Source of the DNA: Glandiceps talaboti
Taxonomy: Eukaryota; Hemichordata; Enteropneusta; Spengelidae
Direction of reading: 5' to 3'
Length of the DNA stretch: 64,000 nucleotides
Assembly (NCBI RefSeq): GCF_964340395.1
Contig: NC_135556.1
Location: 10,698,501-10,762,500 of the forward strand
Numbering within the stretch: the stretch's first letter is position 1; each line of letters begins with the position of its first letter. Below, in pieces: positions 1 through 61,512 of the stretch. The notes under the pieces were generated by a model, which was given only the letters and a program-made list of their open reading frames with translations, did not search any database and had not been told where the DNA came from. Both the position numbers and the translations under genes were made by a program.

Positions 1-2394
1 AGGGGTTAAAGGTCAGACTACAACACAGTGAACAGGAGGAGTTGACAACTGGTGTAAATGAAGTCAAGAAGATAGGATGGTATCGGTTGATGGATTTGGT
101 CACGGATGGCGATGGCAAGCTGTAAAGCATTCGTAGCGGTCGTTGGATTTGGTCACGGATGGCGATGACAAACTGTAAATGATGGATATTGATTTAACAT
201 TGGATTGGATTTGGACAAAGAAGTGAATTGGTAATTTGGCAACTTTGTCCCACAGCCATATCTACAGTGGATGCGACATAGAATGAGAAACAACAAAATC
301 CTAAATGAATGATAACTGGTACGAATGAAAATGTCTACAAACAGAGTCAATGAACATTCATTCTCACAGGAATTATTGAATAGAGTTGACAGCTTTGGTG
401 GGAAAATTGCTGTTGTGACAAATTTTGATCATGAGCTCTTTTATAATATAACAAAGGCTATGATAAACAATTTTTATGAATAAATATTTTTATCACGGGT
501 ATAAAACCAAAGCCAAGTTCCTTTAAAGGGGCACAATCATACCATTAGAGACTTTTCATCATATTAGGGGCATGATGAAATAAACATTCACACATCATAA
601 TGATCTTGTGGATTGATACACCAAACAAAAACTAAAATTTAAAAACTAAAATCAAACAGAAACATGATAATGACAAACTTGTCTTTTACCCTTTAAAGAC
701 TATTCATACAAAAGACTCCCTAGGCCAAGGACTATTTCCATTACAGAGGAGGATATGTGTATCCATATTGGCTAAAGCCTAGTATCATTAATCTCTTCCC
801 TTGAAGTCAAAGCTTACAAAGTTGTTTATGTTAGCACGCCCTCAAACAGCTGCAAGCTGCCATTATCCAGTAACGCTTATATTGGTATAAGGGGTATATG
901 ATCGTGTAACAAATTGACCAATCATAGAGTTCCTTTTATACTATCCATGTCAACTGTTTTTCCAACATGGCTGCCTCTAACACCAAAATTATCTTTAAAG
1001 TAGTTGAAAGGTGTTTTGAATGAAAATGTTGACACACAGTGTAGCTTCAAAAGCAAAAATTAGCCAAGACTATTTAGTAAATGTTTGAATGTTAGAGAAT
1101 CAACAAGGTATAGATGTTGACAAGTCATCTTTAAAAGTAGTAAACACAACAAGGCACCTAATCAATCGGGCATTGATCGAGTTGTTGATGGCAGCCAACC
1201 AGGTTATGACCATTTTGGAGTATGCTAACATGAACAGCTGAGAAAGCTTTGAAATTAAGGGGAGAGAGATTAAGGTGGTGATATCCCTTGATTTATTGAA
1301 GCAATTTCACTTTACTCAAACCATAGACATTTGAAGGAAGGAAAGCTATTGCCTACACTCAGCAGACACAGATTGTACTCTTGACAGAGATACTGTATAG
1401 TTGATTTTTTTTCACACCATTTTCTTGAAAAGTAGTGCTGTATCTAAGTACCATTGATTGTGAACATTTTAGCATAAATGATATGCATAGAAATGCTGCC
1501 ACTATTATGTAGATCTTTAAATAATTTAATAAATTATATAAGGGAAATGCATACATATATATTCTGTGTCTAATATATATATATACACATATATAAGGGA
1601 TAATAGCACGATGTAAACACATGGTAAGTACATTACAATACTAATAGGAAACAGCACTGTATATGGCCTAAACAAAAAAAAATTTGTTTGGTTCTGGTTA
1701 CCCAACCCCACCTAGTGTTTCATGCTGACCCAAAACTGTTTTTTTACATATTCGAGAAAAAAATGATAAAATCTTGAAAATTGTGAAGTCTTGCAAGAAA
1801 TGTTGATGCGGAAACTGGCATCAACTTTAAAAGATAATGTAAAATTGTTCTTCCAATTTGTAATGACTGTACATCTGATGAGAAGAAACCAATAACACTG
1901 AGAGACAATATGGAAAACAACGGAAAACATAACTACCTGAACTAGACACTCACATATGAAAAAAGTAAGATATAAAAGAAATAAAATAAAAAATCTACCT
2001 ACCCCACCTATTCTAAAATTGAGCGTAATCGGAACCACACAATTTTTTTAGTTAGCCTTAGTACTGAATACTGAACTTGCTATTGAAGGCGTGAAAGTCT
2101 TCAAAACGTGTGAAATTGAAGTTCAGACACTCAGACCCCCTCCCCCCACTCCACCACGAAACGAACGAAGTTTGCAGATTGAGCTTGTGTGTCATCCTGC
2201 AATTGTCCCCAAAAGTGAACTATATACATAGGTGTGGTCTTTTTCTGTGTGGGAGGAGGGCCAATGACAACAGTGGTCTCAGTAAAACAGAACTATGACC
2301 AGATGTAAACTGAATGCATTCCATGAGGATTTTTGTTCCTATATCTACAACATACATACCAAATTATAGGTATATGCCACATGTGGATGAAATC

Positions 2395-3185
2395 ATTAAT
2401 TATGCAAATCTGACTCATTCATATTAAAAACTATATCACACAGTGATATTGAAGATGAGCACTGTTATCATTGATGTATATACCAAATTACATAAATTAG
2501 GAGCTAGCATTCTTAGGATATTGCCAAATTACCAAAACTCATTAATTATGCAAATGACTCATTTAAAACTAAAAGCTACATCAACAAGTTCTGTTTTGTT
2601 ATCAATGTATGATTCAAATTGCAGTGTATGAAATTTGAAGCTTGCATTCTTACTATATATAGCTTAAAGTCGCCATATGGATAATGATTGCGTATATATT
2701 TTGGATTCTGTAATACAAAACAATTTTATCATGGCTTCCTACTTGAAAAATCAATGTGAAACAACATTGACTAAGTCTGTGTTTGTAACTCAATACATTG
2801 CAAAAAGCTAAAGAATGTGTAAAAAGGTTGTTATTGTATGTACAACAACAAACATTTTGCACATTTATTAATCCTTTTCAATTTATTGAGTTACAAAAAA
2901 GGATTTGGAATATGTTGTTTCACATTGATCTGTCAAGTAGGAAGTCATGATAAAAAATTTTTATAAATCAAAATCCAAAATAGATTATCCATATGGTCAC
3001 TTTAATCATGTTGATTATTAAAAAGCCTTAATCATGCAAATTATTCATTAAAAACCTAAAAGTTACTTCAACATTGTATCAGTATAGGATGTGTGCTGTG
3101 TAACTGTTGATGAGTGTGCCAAATTATATTAAATTTGAGGATTTATACCAACAATCATTAATTATGTAAATTAAAAATTAATATT
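2395..3185. repeat. Degenerate tandem repeat interrupted by a MITE
   Basis: Units of roughly 130 bp recur with the landmarks 'attaattatgcaaat', 'attcattaaaaac' and 'gatgtgt...ccaaatta' near 2395, 2540, 3025 and 3160. The array is split by the TTAA element at 2664-3005, so the array is older than that insertion. Confidence 0.5.
2664..3005. mobile_element. TTAA-flanked MITE, family 1 copy 1
   Basis: Both ends are TTAA (2664-2667 and 3002-3005). They enclose inverted arms beginning AGTCGCCATATGG on the left and ending CCATATGGTCACT on the right, with arm similarity of about 130 bp around the shared 'tgtttcacattga' and 'aatttattgagtta' motifs. There is no coding capacity. TTAA target duplication is typical of piggyBac-like and Kolobok-like DNA transposons; the superfamily is inference. 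A second copy lies at 16236-16494. Confidence 0.75.
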
Positions 3186-4694
3186 CATTGGATGGGTAGC
3201 GACCTGATATGACAATATTTTCTATAGTGGTGCAGTAGTCGATGGGCTGATGAGATATCTTCCTGGGCAGACTCCCATGACAGACTCCACGCACAGTCCA
3301 CAGAGTCGAGAATCATAACGCCCCCAACGTTGACTGACAACAGCTGGTCGCTGTAAGCTGTTTAAAACTAGATCACCCCTCCGGAAAACATAACATTTCT
3401 CTAAATGAAACTACTGATGTCTTTCATTTTCCAGAAGAGAAGTTGCATTTAACCTTTAAGTATTGTTTTCTAATCACACCATGATAATTTTTAGAAGGAA
3501 ACGTATTCTGTTTTCTGAATATCGTTGAACTATTGAATGAACCGAATATTCTAGAGACGATAACTGTAACAGCCAACGAGCGGTGAATTTGAATTGCATT
3601 TGAAAAGACGTCTTCGCGAGTCAAATTTAAACTACAATCATGAATGGATATGAAAGTTTCAGAGCTGAATTTACCTCGAAGAAGTAACGCAGATATTGGT
3701 ATGCACCCTTTTCATTATTTACTATCACCCATGCAATGCGTAAATATAACGTTTAGACGTTTCTACTGACGGATTGGTTGTTTTGGGCAAAACGCCTTCA
3801 TTATTTTCATCGACTTCATTTCATACAGGAGAGACTGACGTAGCTGACATGCCGTCAAATTATCGTGTGTACGTGGGTTTATAACATGTCAAGATCTCTG
3901 TCAAACACTGAGTTCAGTACCACTAAGTCTACATTACACGAGTCTGGATCTGTATGGGCTACGTACCTGGCATGGCCCGTGAAGATTGCAGAGCGAAAGC
4001 GGCATGAACGTCCGAACAAAGAGACAACCAAGACACATACATACGGGCACTAAATGACTTGGTACTAATAATATGTACTACATCACGAGTAGTCGAACTC
4101 AAGTATGCACACGTCGTGATGCAAGCAAGACCTTATTTACCACACGAACTTTTACATTGTAAATAGTACTGCTTGCGGTTTGGATTCGATTCTGATAATG
4201 TCCCTTCTCGATGTTTGGGGACAATGTCAGAATCATCGAGTCCCGTACACCGTTTGCAAACAGGACTGTTTATGTACGAATCTGTGCGTTGATCGACCCT
4301 TGTGATTGTGTTTGCATACAGTTTGTGTGGCTTCTCATTATGTATATCTACCCCGGGTATCTACCTGGCTTGTCTGTGGTAGAAAGAGTAAGACCACGGT
4401 ACATACATGGAGGTATAACCCCCCTTGGCACATACATAAAGACTATACCTCTGTATGAAGCCAGTGCACATCAATTAACCATGTGGGGGCTGAAGCTGGA
4501 GGAACGAAAATAACATGCATGTATACCCCCCCCCCCCCCAACATCAAATGGCCAATGGTCTACCCCTGAGCGAGTACACGAATGGGTAATTTGTACAAGT
4601 AATATCACTCATGGAAGTAGATTAGTAATTCTTGTTTCTCACACTTGTAATTTTATAAACTGTAAATTGTAATGCATTTATTTTTATATTACAG

Positions 4695-4803
4695 ACAAGT
4701 GAAGTGTTTACCAGCATTGTTAAACAAAGAAGAGTTTTTGTACAGAACGTCTTCGGCTATAGTATAAGGTGTTTTTGAGATCCAGTTTGGTTTTGGTGCC
4801 ACA
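4695..4803 (+). other. CENPE: CENPE 5' untranslated segment
   Basis: A good acceptor (pyrimidine/AT-rich tract then ACAG at 4691-4694) precedes this 109-nt stretch that runs into the start codon, so the first coding exon probably carries 5'UTR spliced to an unidentified upstream non-coding exon. It could equally contain the transcription start; the sequence alone does not decide. Confidence 0.4.
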
Positions 4804-31322
<26,519 letters not shown>

Positions 31323-31975
31323 GTCAATGTCTTCATGTTTACATGTATATTGTTCTCTTTGTCTGTCTGTCTGTCTGTATGTATGTATGTATGTATGTAT
31401 GTATGTACAATGTATGTATGTATGTATGTATGTATGTATGTATGTATGTATGTGTGGGTGTGGGGATGTGAGAATGTGTCTGTCTCTGTATGTATATTTG
31501 TGTGCTCTTGTGTATGTCAGAGTCTGCAGATATAATGTATTCAAAGGTTGAACACTGAATATCTATGACAGCTTTTTTACACTGAAGCATGTAGCATTTT
31601 TGTACTCATGAATATTCAGCGTTCAACCATTTTGAATACATTATTTCTGCTGACTCCAATGATGCAACAGCCCATAGCAAAGATACCTATAAATGCACAA
31701 GATGAATTTGATGTTTCTCAGAAATTGCAGGTGATGTAAAATCATGAAATGACTCAAAAGAAGCCATGTTTATAGAAATGTCTGTACTTCCTGGAGTGGT
31801 TTTCACCTAAGATAAAATATTTCATAAAAAAAAGAAGAAAAAAAATTGTATCGCTTGCTTTTACAATGTTTTATTCAAACTTACCTTTAAAGTATTTTTA
31901 TTACCAGATTGTTTATGTATGTTTAGTTTAGTTTATAGTTTAATATTGTTTAAATAAAATATTATTATAAATGTA
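31323..31975 (+). other. CENPE: CENPE 3' untranslated region (probable)
   Basis: Follows the stop codon. It contains (TGTC)/(TATG) microsatellites at 31359-31452, and AATAAA at 31953-31958 is the best poly(A) signal, about 630 nt after the stop. The end point is inferred. Confidence 0.5.
31953..31958 (+). terminator. Candidate CENPE poly(A) signal
   Basis: AATAAA in an AT-rich context; the first canonical hexamer downstream of the CENPE stop codon that I found. Confidence 0.45.
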
Positions 31976-32711
31976 TTAAATGTATTCCTGACTCTAAATG
32001 TTATGTATGTGTGCCATAATGAAGAGACTGTTGTTGAGTTCTGGATAACTGGTAGCCTCAGTAATAGGCTGGAGGCTAGACCTGATGAGTATTTCTCCAC
32101 ACAGCCTGCAAACTCGGTCATTCAAAGTTGGTATTTTTCATGGATACCATTTGTAGAATCTGATTGGTCAAATAAGTCATGTGATGCATTCGTTATGCTG
32201 ATTGTGTCAAGTTTCCAGTTATAACCAGAAATGTGACCTTTGTACAAATAATCTCAAATATCAAAAGGTGATATGCTAATTTTATGCTGATTTTTCCTAG
32301 TGGTTGCAAAAAATGAGGCATGAACCAAATACTAAATTTGAAATACCGAGTTCACAGGCTGTGTGAAGAGATTACATGTCAGGTTTACCATTGAGTGTAA
32401 TATTGGAGGGTAGAATAACTGAAGGTAACCGCTCGTAGCACACACACTGGCATTATCAAGTTTTGTTTTATCCATTTTCACAACGTAGTACGCACCTCAG
32501 AAATAAGTCAAAACTTTTGTTGTTACTCGTTCATGAAAACTCCCCAAACGTTTTTGATTGCCATTCTGATAAACATCACACAATACATGAATATACTCAT
32601 TCTTGGTTAAAATCAAGAAAAAAAATTGGGTCTCATCGTGCACATTTTTTTTAGGTCAAAATTAGTGACCTTGGCATCCCACTGATGGAACATGATGTTT
32701 TCGACACAAAT

Positions 32712-33275
32712 CACAGGGAGAAGCGAGCATGTTTTAAAACTATTTCTTTTTTCTTTCCCTGGTTACTTTGCTCTCAGCTATATCTCAGACCACTAAAAGT
32801 CTGAGGCTGTATGTAATTCTCTCTTTTCTTTATTGACTAAGTAAAGACACCTTGTCCATTATTGGCCTCTTATCTTAATTAAAACATCCCTTATCTTATA
32901 ATTGGCGAGATATCACTTACATTAACAGTTTGCTTAATCTCTCATCTGCTGGGAGATTATCACACTGGACAAACATTCGATCATGCATATACTGGTATAT
33001 GCATGATCGAATGTTTGTCCAGTGTGATAATCTCCCAGCAGATGAGAGATTAAGCAAACTGTTAATGTAAGTGATATCTCGCCAATTATAAGATAAGGGA
33101 TGTTTTAATTAAGATAAGAGGCCAATAATGGACAAGGTGTCTTTACTTAGTCAATAAAGAAAAGAGAGAATTACATACAGCCTCAGACTTTTAGTGGTCT
33201 GAGATATAGCTGAGAGCAAAGTAACCAGGGAAAGAAAAAAGAAATAGTTTTAAAACATGCTCGCTTCTCCCTGTG
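32712..33275. mobile_element. 564-bp perfect palindrome with 7-bp target duplication
   Basis: Two 281-nt arms match as reverse complements in every segment I compared, with a 2-nt loop (TG at 32993-32994). The ends are CACAGGGAGAAGCG and its complement. CACAAAT lies directly outside on both sides (32705-32711 and 33276-33282), a perfect 7-bp direct repeat expected from transposition. There is no coding potential. It looks like a foldback-type DNA element or MITE whose terminal repeats make up its whole length. An assembly foldback artefact is less likely because of the target duplication. Confidence 0.8.
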
Positions 33276-33834
33276 CACAAATGTAGACACAATAAACACA
33301 GCAGGATCCTTTACCCAATCACGTTGAAAAGTGATAATGCATTACTATTCTTTAACAGTGCAGTAAAAACAGGCTTCTGCTGAAAACATTACACGCGGAC
33401 TTCATGATTTTAATAACTTCAAATTGTTCACTTTCCAACTGATACTCAACATGGTAACTTGACTACGTCTACATCCCCACTGTGTGTATCACCTCTAGCA
33501 TTGTTTCACTTGCATTTGAAGTTGTCCGAGTGTGTAAAAACCGTCCCGTGAATGAAACACCAAGGCAACTTCATTTCTCTAGTTTGAGTGAAATTTTTTT
33601 TTTGGCCACCACAACATCACACTGTCAAGACAACAACTTCACAAGATATCAGTTTTCTGTAAACTTTATTGTACATATACGACAAGTAAAGGTCCAGCCC
33701 ATTGTAATACAGTAACATAAAGTATATAATATTAATAGTCAACAAATTAAAGACTACTTTTTAAAATAATGCTAATACAGCAAATACAAAAACACTGTAC
33801 TTCTAAGAATCAAACACTGACAACACAGCTGCCA

Positions 33835-34189
33835 TTAAAGGGGCACAAGCCGAGTTTTATGAACTTTTCACTCAAGTGAAAATACTTGCATAAAACCTCT
33901 ACTGAACTATTCTAGTATGATGTTAATATCGCTGTGTGCATTCTGTATCATTACAATTGTCCAGAACAATAGACTGCATAGTAGGTATTTTCAAGACATT
34001 TTTATACATGTATAAAAATTACGTCATTGTATCATTATTAGTTATATCTTAATACTAGGTTGGAGTCAAACGGTGAATTGCAAGCAGTGGTTAAGTATGC
34101 TTCAGTAAGTATAATACTGTAAGTACCTTTAAATAAGGAACAGAAATTATCGGCCAAAAAATGTATCAACTCTGCTTGTGCCCCTTTAA
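33835..34189. mobile_element. TTAA-flanked MITE, family 3
   Basis: TTAA at both ends (33835-33838, 34186-34189) and inverted termini AGGGGCACAAGCCGAGT and its near complement (CTCTGCTTGTGCCCCT). 'ttaaaggggcac' termini also occur near 523 and 6805, so the family is dispersed in this genome. Confidence 0.75.
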
Positions 34190-35344
34190 TACTTACAAAA
34201 TACTTGGGAAGTTTAACTTGATATATACAGAATTCGTGGAAGTATCATTTGTGATTCATTGACAAACACAACATACATAATACAACTGGAATGTTGTATG
34301 AACAACTTGTGGTAACAGTTACCAGGGCTTCAAAGGTAACGAAAGGTGAGACTGAGCTTACTTTGCCTACATTTCTTTATGCTTAGTTAGGGGACCCAGA
34401 AAAGTAATGTTAAACATTCCCTGTGAGTTAGGGGACCCAGAAAAGTAAGTAAATGTTAACTACTCCCTGCTTTGTACAACCTCTTGAAAGTAAAGTTATA
34501 CAAATTTGCAACTCTGACTGAGAAGAGGTCTGCTGTACACTGGAGTGAGGCATTCTGGGAAACCAACAAACGTTAGGAGCTTCAGACATCTTGAACCCTT
34601 GACCAAACAATACTGAGGCAACTCTTTCAAGAGGCGTGAAACTCCGCACTTTGTTTACACACAGATCATAGATCTTGGCGGGTCCCCTCCAAGATTAATG
34701 CACAGAAAAGGGAATTTCTTTAACTGTGGTTTTTATCACCAAGTCTACAGATTTACAGCTACATTAACATCAGCCTCAACTTTGTTTCCCTTTAAAGATA
34801 GAATGAAACATAACGACATATATTTTTTCCAACATCATTCTGCTGTTTATGTTGAACATAAAGTCTCATTAAAACAGTCAAAATGTTGAGTATTGATGAA
34901 AAAAAACCATGCTGAGTGTAATATTGATGGTGTTCAACCAGAAACCAGAAAATAAACCATGCTTTTTAATAAAGTAGTTAAATTAATATTAAATACAATT
35001 TTTCTTAGAATATAGAAACATATTATGAAAAGTAATGACTTTGAAAACGAGAAAGGTATGAAATTTTTATCATTCATACAAAGTATGAAATATGAGTTTA
35101 TCACAATTATTGTGTTGTCTGTGTAGCATACTAATATTGTAACACGATCATTGTTGATTTGCTGATTTTTTCCCAAAAACTTGATCATTGATAAATCATA
35201 AGTCTGTAAGTCACACGGCTTGAGAAGGTTACAGGATACGTAAGGAGTTCAGTTTTAGCAAAGAACAGTGAGCTTTCGATCTGTCCTGGTTGACTATCCT
35301 CTATACACAGACTGGAAGATCCACTGTTGTTTCTGAGTAGGTAT

Positions 35345-35590
35345 TCTGCTATTTAGTGAGGAGTTATGTAAGCACAAACAACCACCACTAATTAGGGAGG
35401 GGTTACGTACACGAAACCAACGACTGCTATTTAGCGAGAGGTTATGTAAGCGCAAACAACAACTGCTATTTAGGGAGGGGTTAGGTATGTGCAAACAACA
35501 ACTGCTGCGACTATTTAGTGAGGGGTTTTACATAAGTGCAGCCGGTGACTGCTATTTAGTGAGGGGTTTACGTAAGCGCGCAAACAACGA
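35345..35590. repeat. Minisatellite, about 45 bp x 5-6
   Basis: Units contain 'ctgctatttagtgaggggttatgtaagcgcaaacaac' with substitutions and small length differences. Intergenic. Confidence 0.85.
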
Positions 35591-36185
35591 TGAATCCTTC
35601 TCTTTACCTCATTAGAATGACAAATTCTATAGTACCTATCACCCAGGACAGATTGAAAGCTCAATTACTTCACTATAACATTGAACTATTTGAGTATCAT
35701 AACTTCTGTAATTCACCAAATCACAACATACTGTACTCCCTTACATATTTCCACAACTCACATCACATTCACAAAAATATTGTTTGTTTGGTTTTTTGTA
35801 ACACCATATCACTATGTACAATTTGTTTATAAAATTTTTAGAGATATATTTTTGTTATAAAATCTGTTTAGAGAGAAATCTACAAAATGTTGTAAACTAC
35901 AAAGTACTATCAAATGAATTTAGAAACATTTGGTCTTTTTTTTCAAAAGGAATGTACAAGTTGTTTTTTTATCATTTTCCGACTTTCTTTTTTGAAAACG
36001 TTTAAAAAGATCTTTTCAGTAAAGGATATACGTAGTATTTGGTAGACAAGATTACCAAAATTTCTCAATTTCTTACACATAAACATCATGTTTATCTGAC
36101 TTCAGAAAAATCTCACTGAACTGAAAATGTTATGTCTGTCTACCCCTAATTAACATTTGAAATATTTTTCAAATCAATTCTTCAA

Positions 36186-36256
36186 ACAAACAAACAAACA
36201 AACAAACAAACAAACAAACAAATAAACTAACTAACTAACTAACTAACAAACAAACA
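36186..36256. repeat. (CAAA)n / (CTAA)n microsatellite
   Basis: About ten CAAA units followed by CTAA units and CAAA again. Confidence 0.95.
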
Positions 36257-37060
36257 ATTGTTTTTTAGCCATACCACAAACATAAATGCCTTCATTGATT
36301 GTAATTCAAATTATCTCATTAAAGTAACAAAGGTTGACATTTTTTTAAAATGGCAGTTTGAATGCCAACTTTGGAGAAAACTGATATGAGGGGTGGGGAT
36401 GGGGGGGGGCGTTATTTACAATGATGTGAAACACCTTCACTGAAAAATGAAATGTTTTGTACATATGAATATTGATTTCCATATTTCTAATATAGATAAT
36501 AACTGGTCGAGTCAAGAGATCATTTGGCAAACATACACCAAAACGTCTATATTGCAGGACACTTGAAACTAAAACTACACAGTGTGTGTATTTCTTGGAC
36601 TTCAAAAAAAGTACAAAATTTAACTGAAATATGTGAATATTGTATACAGAAATAAAATACAAGCAGCATATCAAATTGTTTTGCCCAAATGGAAGGAACA
36701 GAACCAGGAGTTGATTTAGCTAAAAACTGTAACACAAAGGCACTATGATGGAGTCAAAAACATTAGCTAAAATGAATCCCTATGATCTTGACCATGACTT
36801 TGAGTTGTCTTACGGTGTTTGATAACGGAAAAAAAAATTGCATCTTTTTAGGGCTTCAACAATATAAACCTATTTACATAAATATACATATTTCATTCAA
36901 CAACAACAACAACTATAGTTTTTTTTAAATGTTCAAATACACTTTGTCTTTCATTTTGAGCACGGTTCATGTAGTGTACAAAACATATCTATTATATATG
37001 CAAATATACAAAAAAAAATGATAAAATTTGGTATCATTAGAAACACATTTGAAAACTGTC

Positions 37061-37066
37061 TTTAAT
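37061..37066 (-). terminator. Candidate receptor poly(A) signal
   Basis: ATTAAA on the minus strand, about 215 nt past the stop. The nearest canonical AATAAA on this strand that I saw is much further away, at 33665-33670, so a 3.6-kb 3'UTR is the alternative. Confidence 0.3.
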
Positions 37067-37281
37067 AATCTATAGCACTGCTACAATTATAGTCTCCATA
37101 CTGTCTTCAGTCAGTAATTTCATATTAATCTAAATGTCTCCGGTGATATTGCAAACTTGAGCTTGACCTACTAAATTTTGGCAGGTCACCAGATTGCAAT
37201 AACTTGTGTCGTTGCAAATTCAGATCAAATAAATGGCAGTGCTTGAAATGTGTTTTTTTGTTTTGTTTTTTTTTCTACATT

Positions 37282-60509
<23,228 letters not shown>

Positions 60510-61412
60510 CTTGCGATAACTATGGGCAACAGTCCCAAAGAATGTGACATACAGTACGTAATATCTTCGATAATATTCACAAATAATAGTTAAGTAAAGT
60601 TATATTTCATCTGATCAAGTAACGTGTAGTGATTTCCTCCCAGTCCCGGTCGCTAGTGGACGAAGTGGGTTCCTTGCACAATTTCTCACTACTGAGTACA
60701 CGCGTGTACGCAAACTTCGGAAATACATAAAGTGGTATTGGGTGTTCCTGTTTCTGCTGTCACTCCCACGAAAATAATCGCTGGGTTAACAAAAATTTCG
60801 ATAGATTGCATTTTATTACCAGTTTTAAGGTGATACTGTTTCTATAGGAATGCAACTGTTAGGAGGGTAATATTTTTCACACCGTTTATAATTGACCATG
60901 ATAAAAATTAAAATGATAAACATCACTTTACTAAATGTAGCATCACGATAATGGTAAACATAGATATGTATGCCAGTAAATAGAACAGCAAGTAGGCGGA
61001 GCTCGCGTCAAGCATAGCGGAACTTCCTGTGTGACGCGTTCTGTTAGCTAGTTGTGTTCGTGTGTGTTATAATACTCGTGTATTAGTTCGGCCACTGAGA
61101 TGAGATCACTAGATTTCGGCAAAACTAATGAATATTGCATTACGGATCGTACTTTTCCGCAGAAGAAAACATTACATAACAATACTTGTTGCTCTACAAG
61201 TAAACTAATTACAATACTTTTTATTCGAGAGAGTAACAGGAACATCCTCTTCATCACCGGTCAAAACAATATACCATTGTTTGTACGAAAACCATATCGC
61301 CTTGACCATGGATGGAGGCTGAGACTACTACACTATACGAGTCATAAAGCTCTGGAAATATTTGAATACGCTCCGAGAACTCCGAGTCCGACACATGTCC
61401 GTTTAACCCCCA

Positions 61413-61512
61413 GAGTAGTCTAGAATTCTAAACTGGTACAGTATTACGTATTAAAAACTTCATTACTATGGTATACGTAATTATACTGTACCAATTTAGA
61501 ATTCTAGACTAC
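61413..61512. repeat. Imperfect inverted repeat, 40-nt arms
   Basis: 'gtagtctagaattctaaactggtacagtattacgtat' and its near complement 'atacgtaattatactgtaccaatttagaattctagactac' flank a spacer of about 25 nt. Possibly a small MITE or a stable hairpin. Confidence 0.75.

Larger units (their letters stand above)
1..4690. other. Upstream region, no supported gene
   Basis: No open reading frame here shows a recognisable domain or splice-consistent exon chain. The stretch holds a 55-bp tandem duplication near 87-180 (a 'tggatttggtcacggatgg' core twice), the first AGGGGCAC-type TTAA terminus near 523, repeated units containing 'attaattatgcaaat' between about 2395 and 3180, a TTAA-flanked MITE at 2664-3005 and a C homopolymer near 4527. 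The last 1.5 kb probably contains the CENPE promoter. Confidence 0.6.
31976..37281. other. Convergent intergenic region
   Basis: No coding exon is supported. It holds the 564-bp palindrome (32712-33275), a TTAA element (33835-34189), a minisatellite (35345-35590) and a (CAAA)n tract (36186-36230). Its right part must contain the 3'UTR of the minus-strand receptor gene, whose end is not certain. Confidence 0.6.

Noticed and set aside
3230-3290. Another CTGATGA near 3239
   Set aside because: No GAA core with a short stem III and no complementary stem I around it, so it is not a hammerhead.
4211-4513. 100-codon plus-strand frame upstream of CENPE
   Set aside because: No domain, no splice context. 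It lies where the CENPE promoter or 5'UTR is expected.
61100-61423. 107-codon plus-strand frame upstream of the receptor
   Set aside because: No domain; it ends in the inverted repeat at 61413. Could be a divergent non-coding transcript, but not supportable as a protein.
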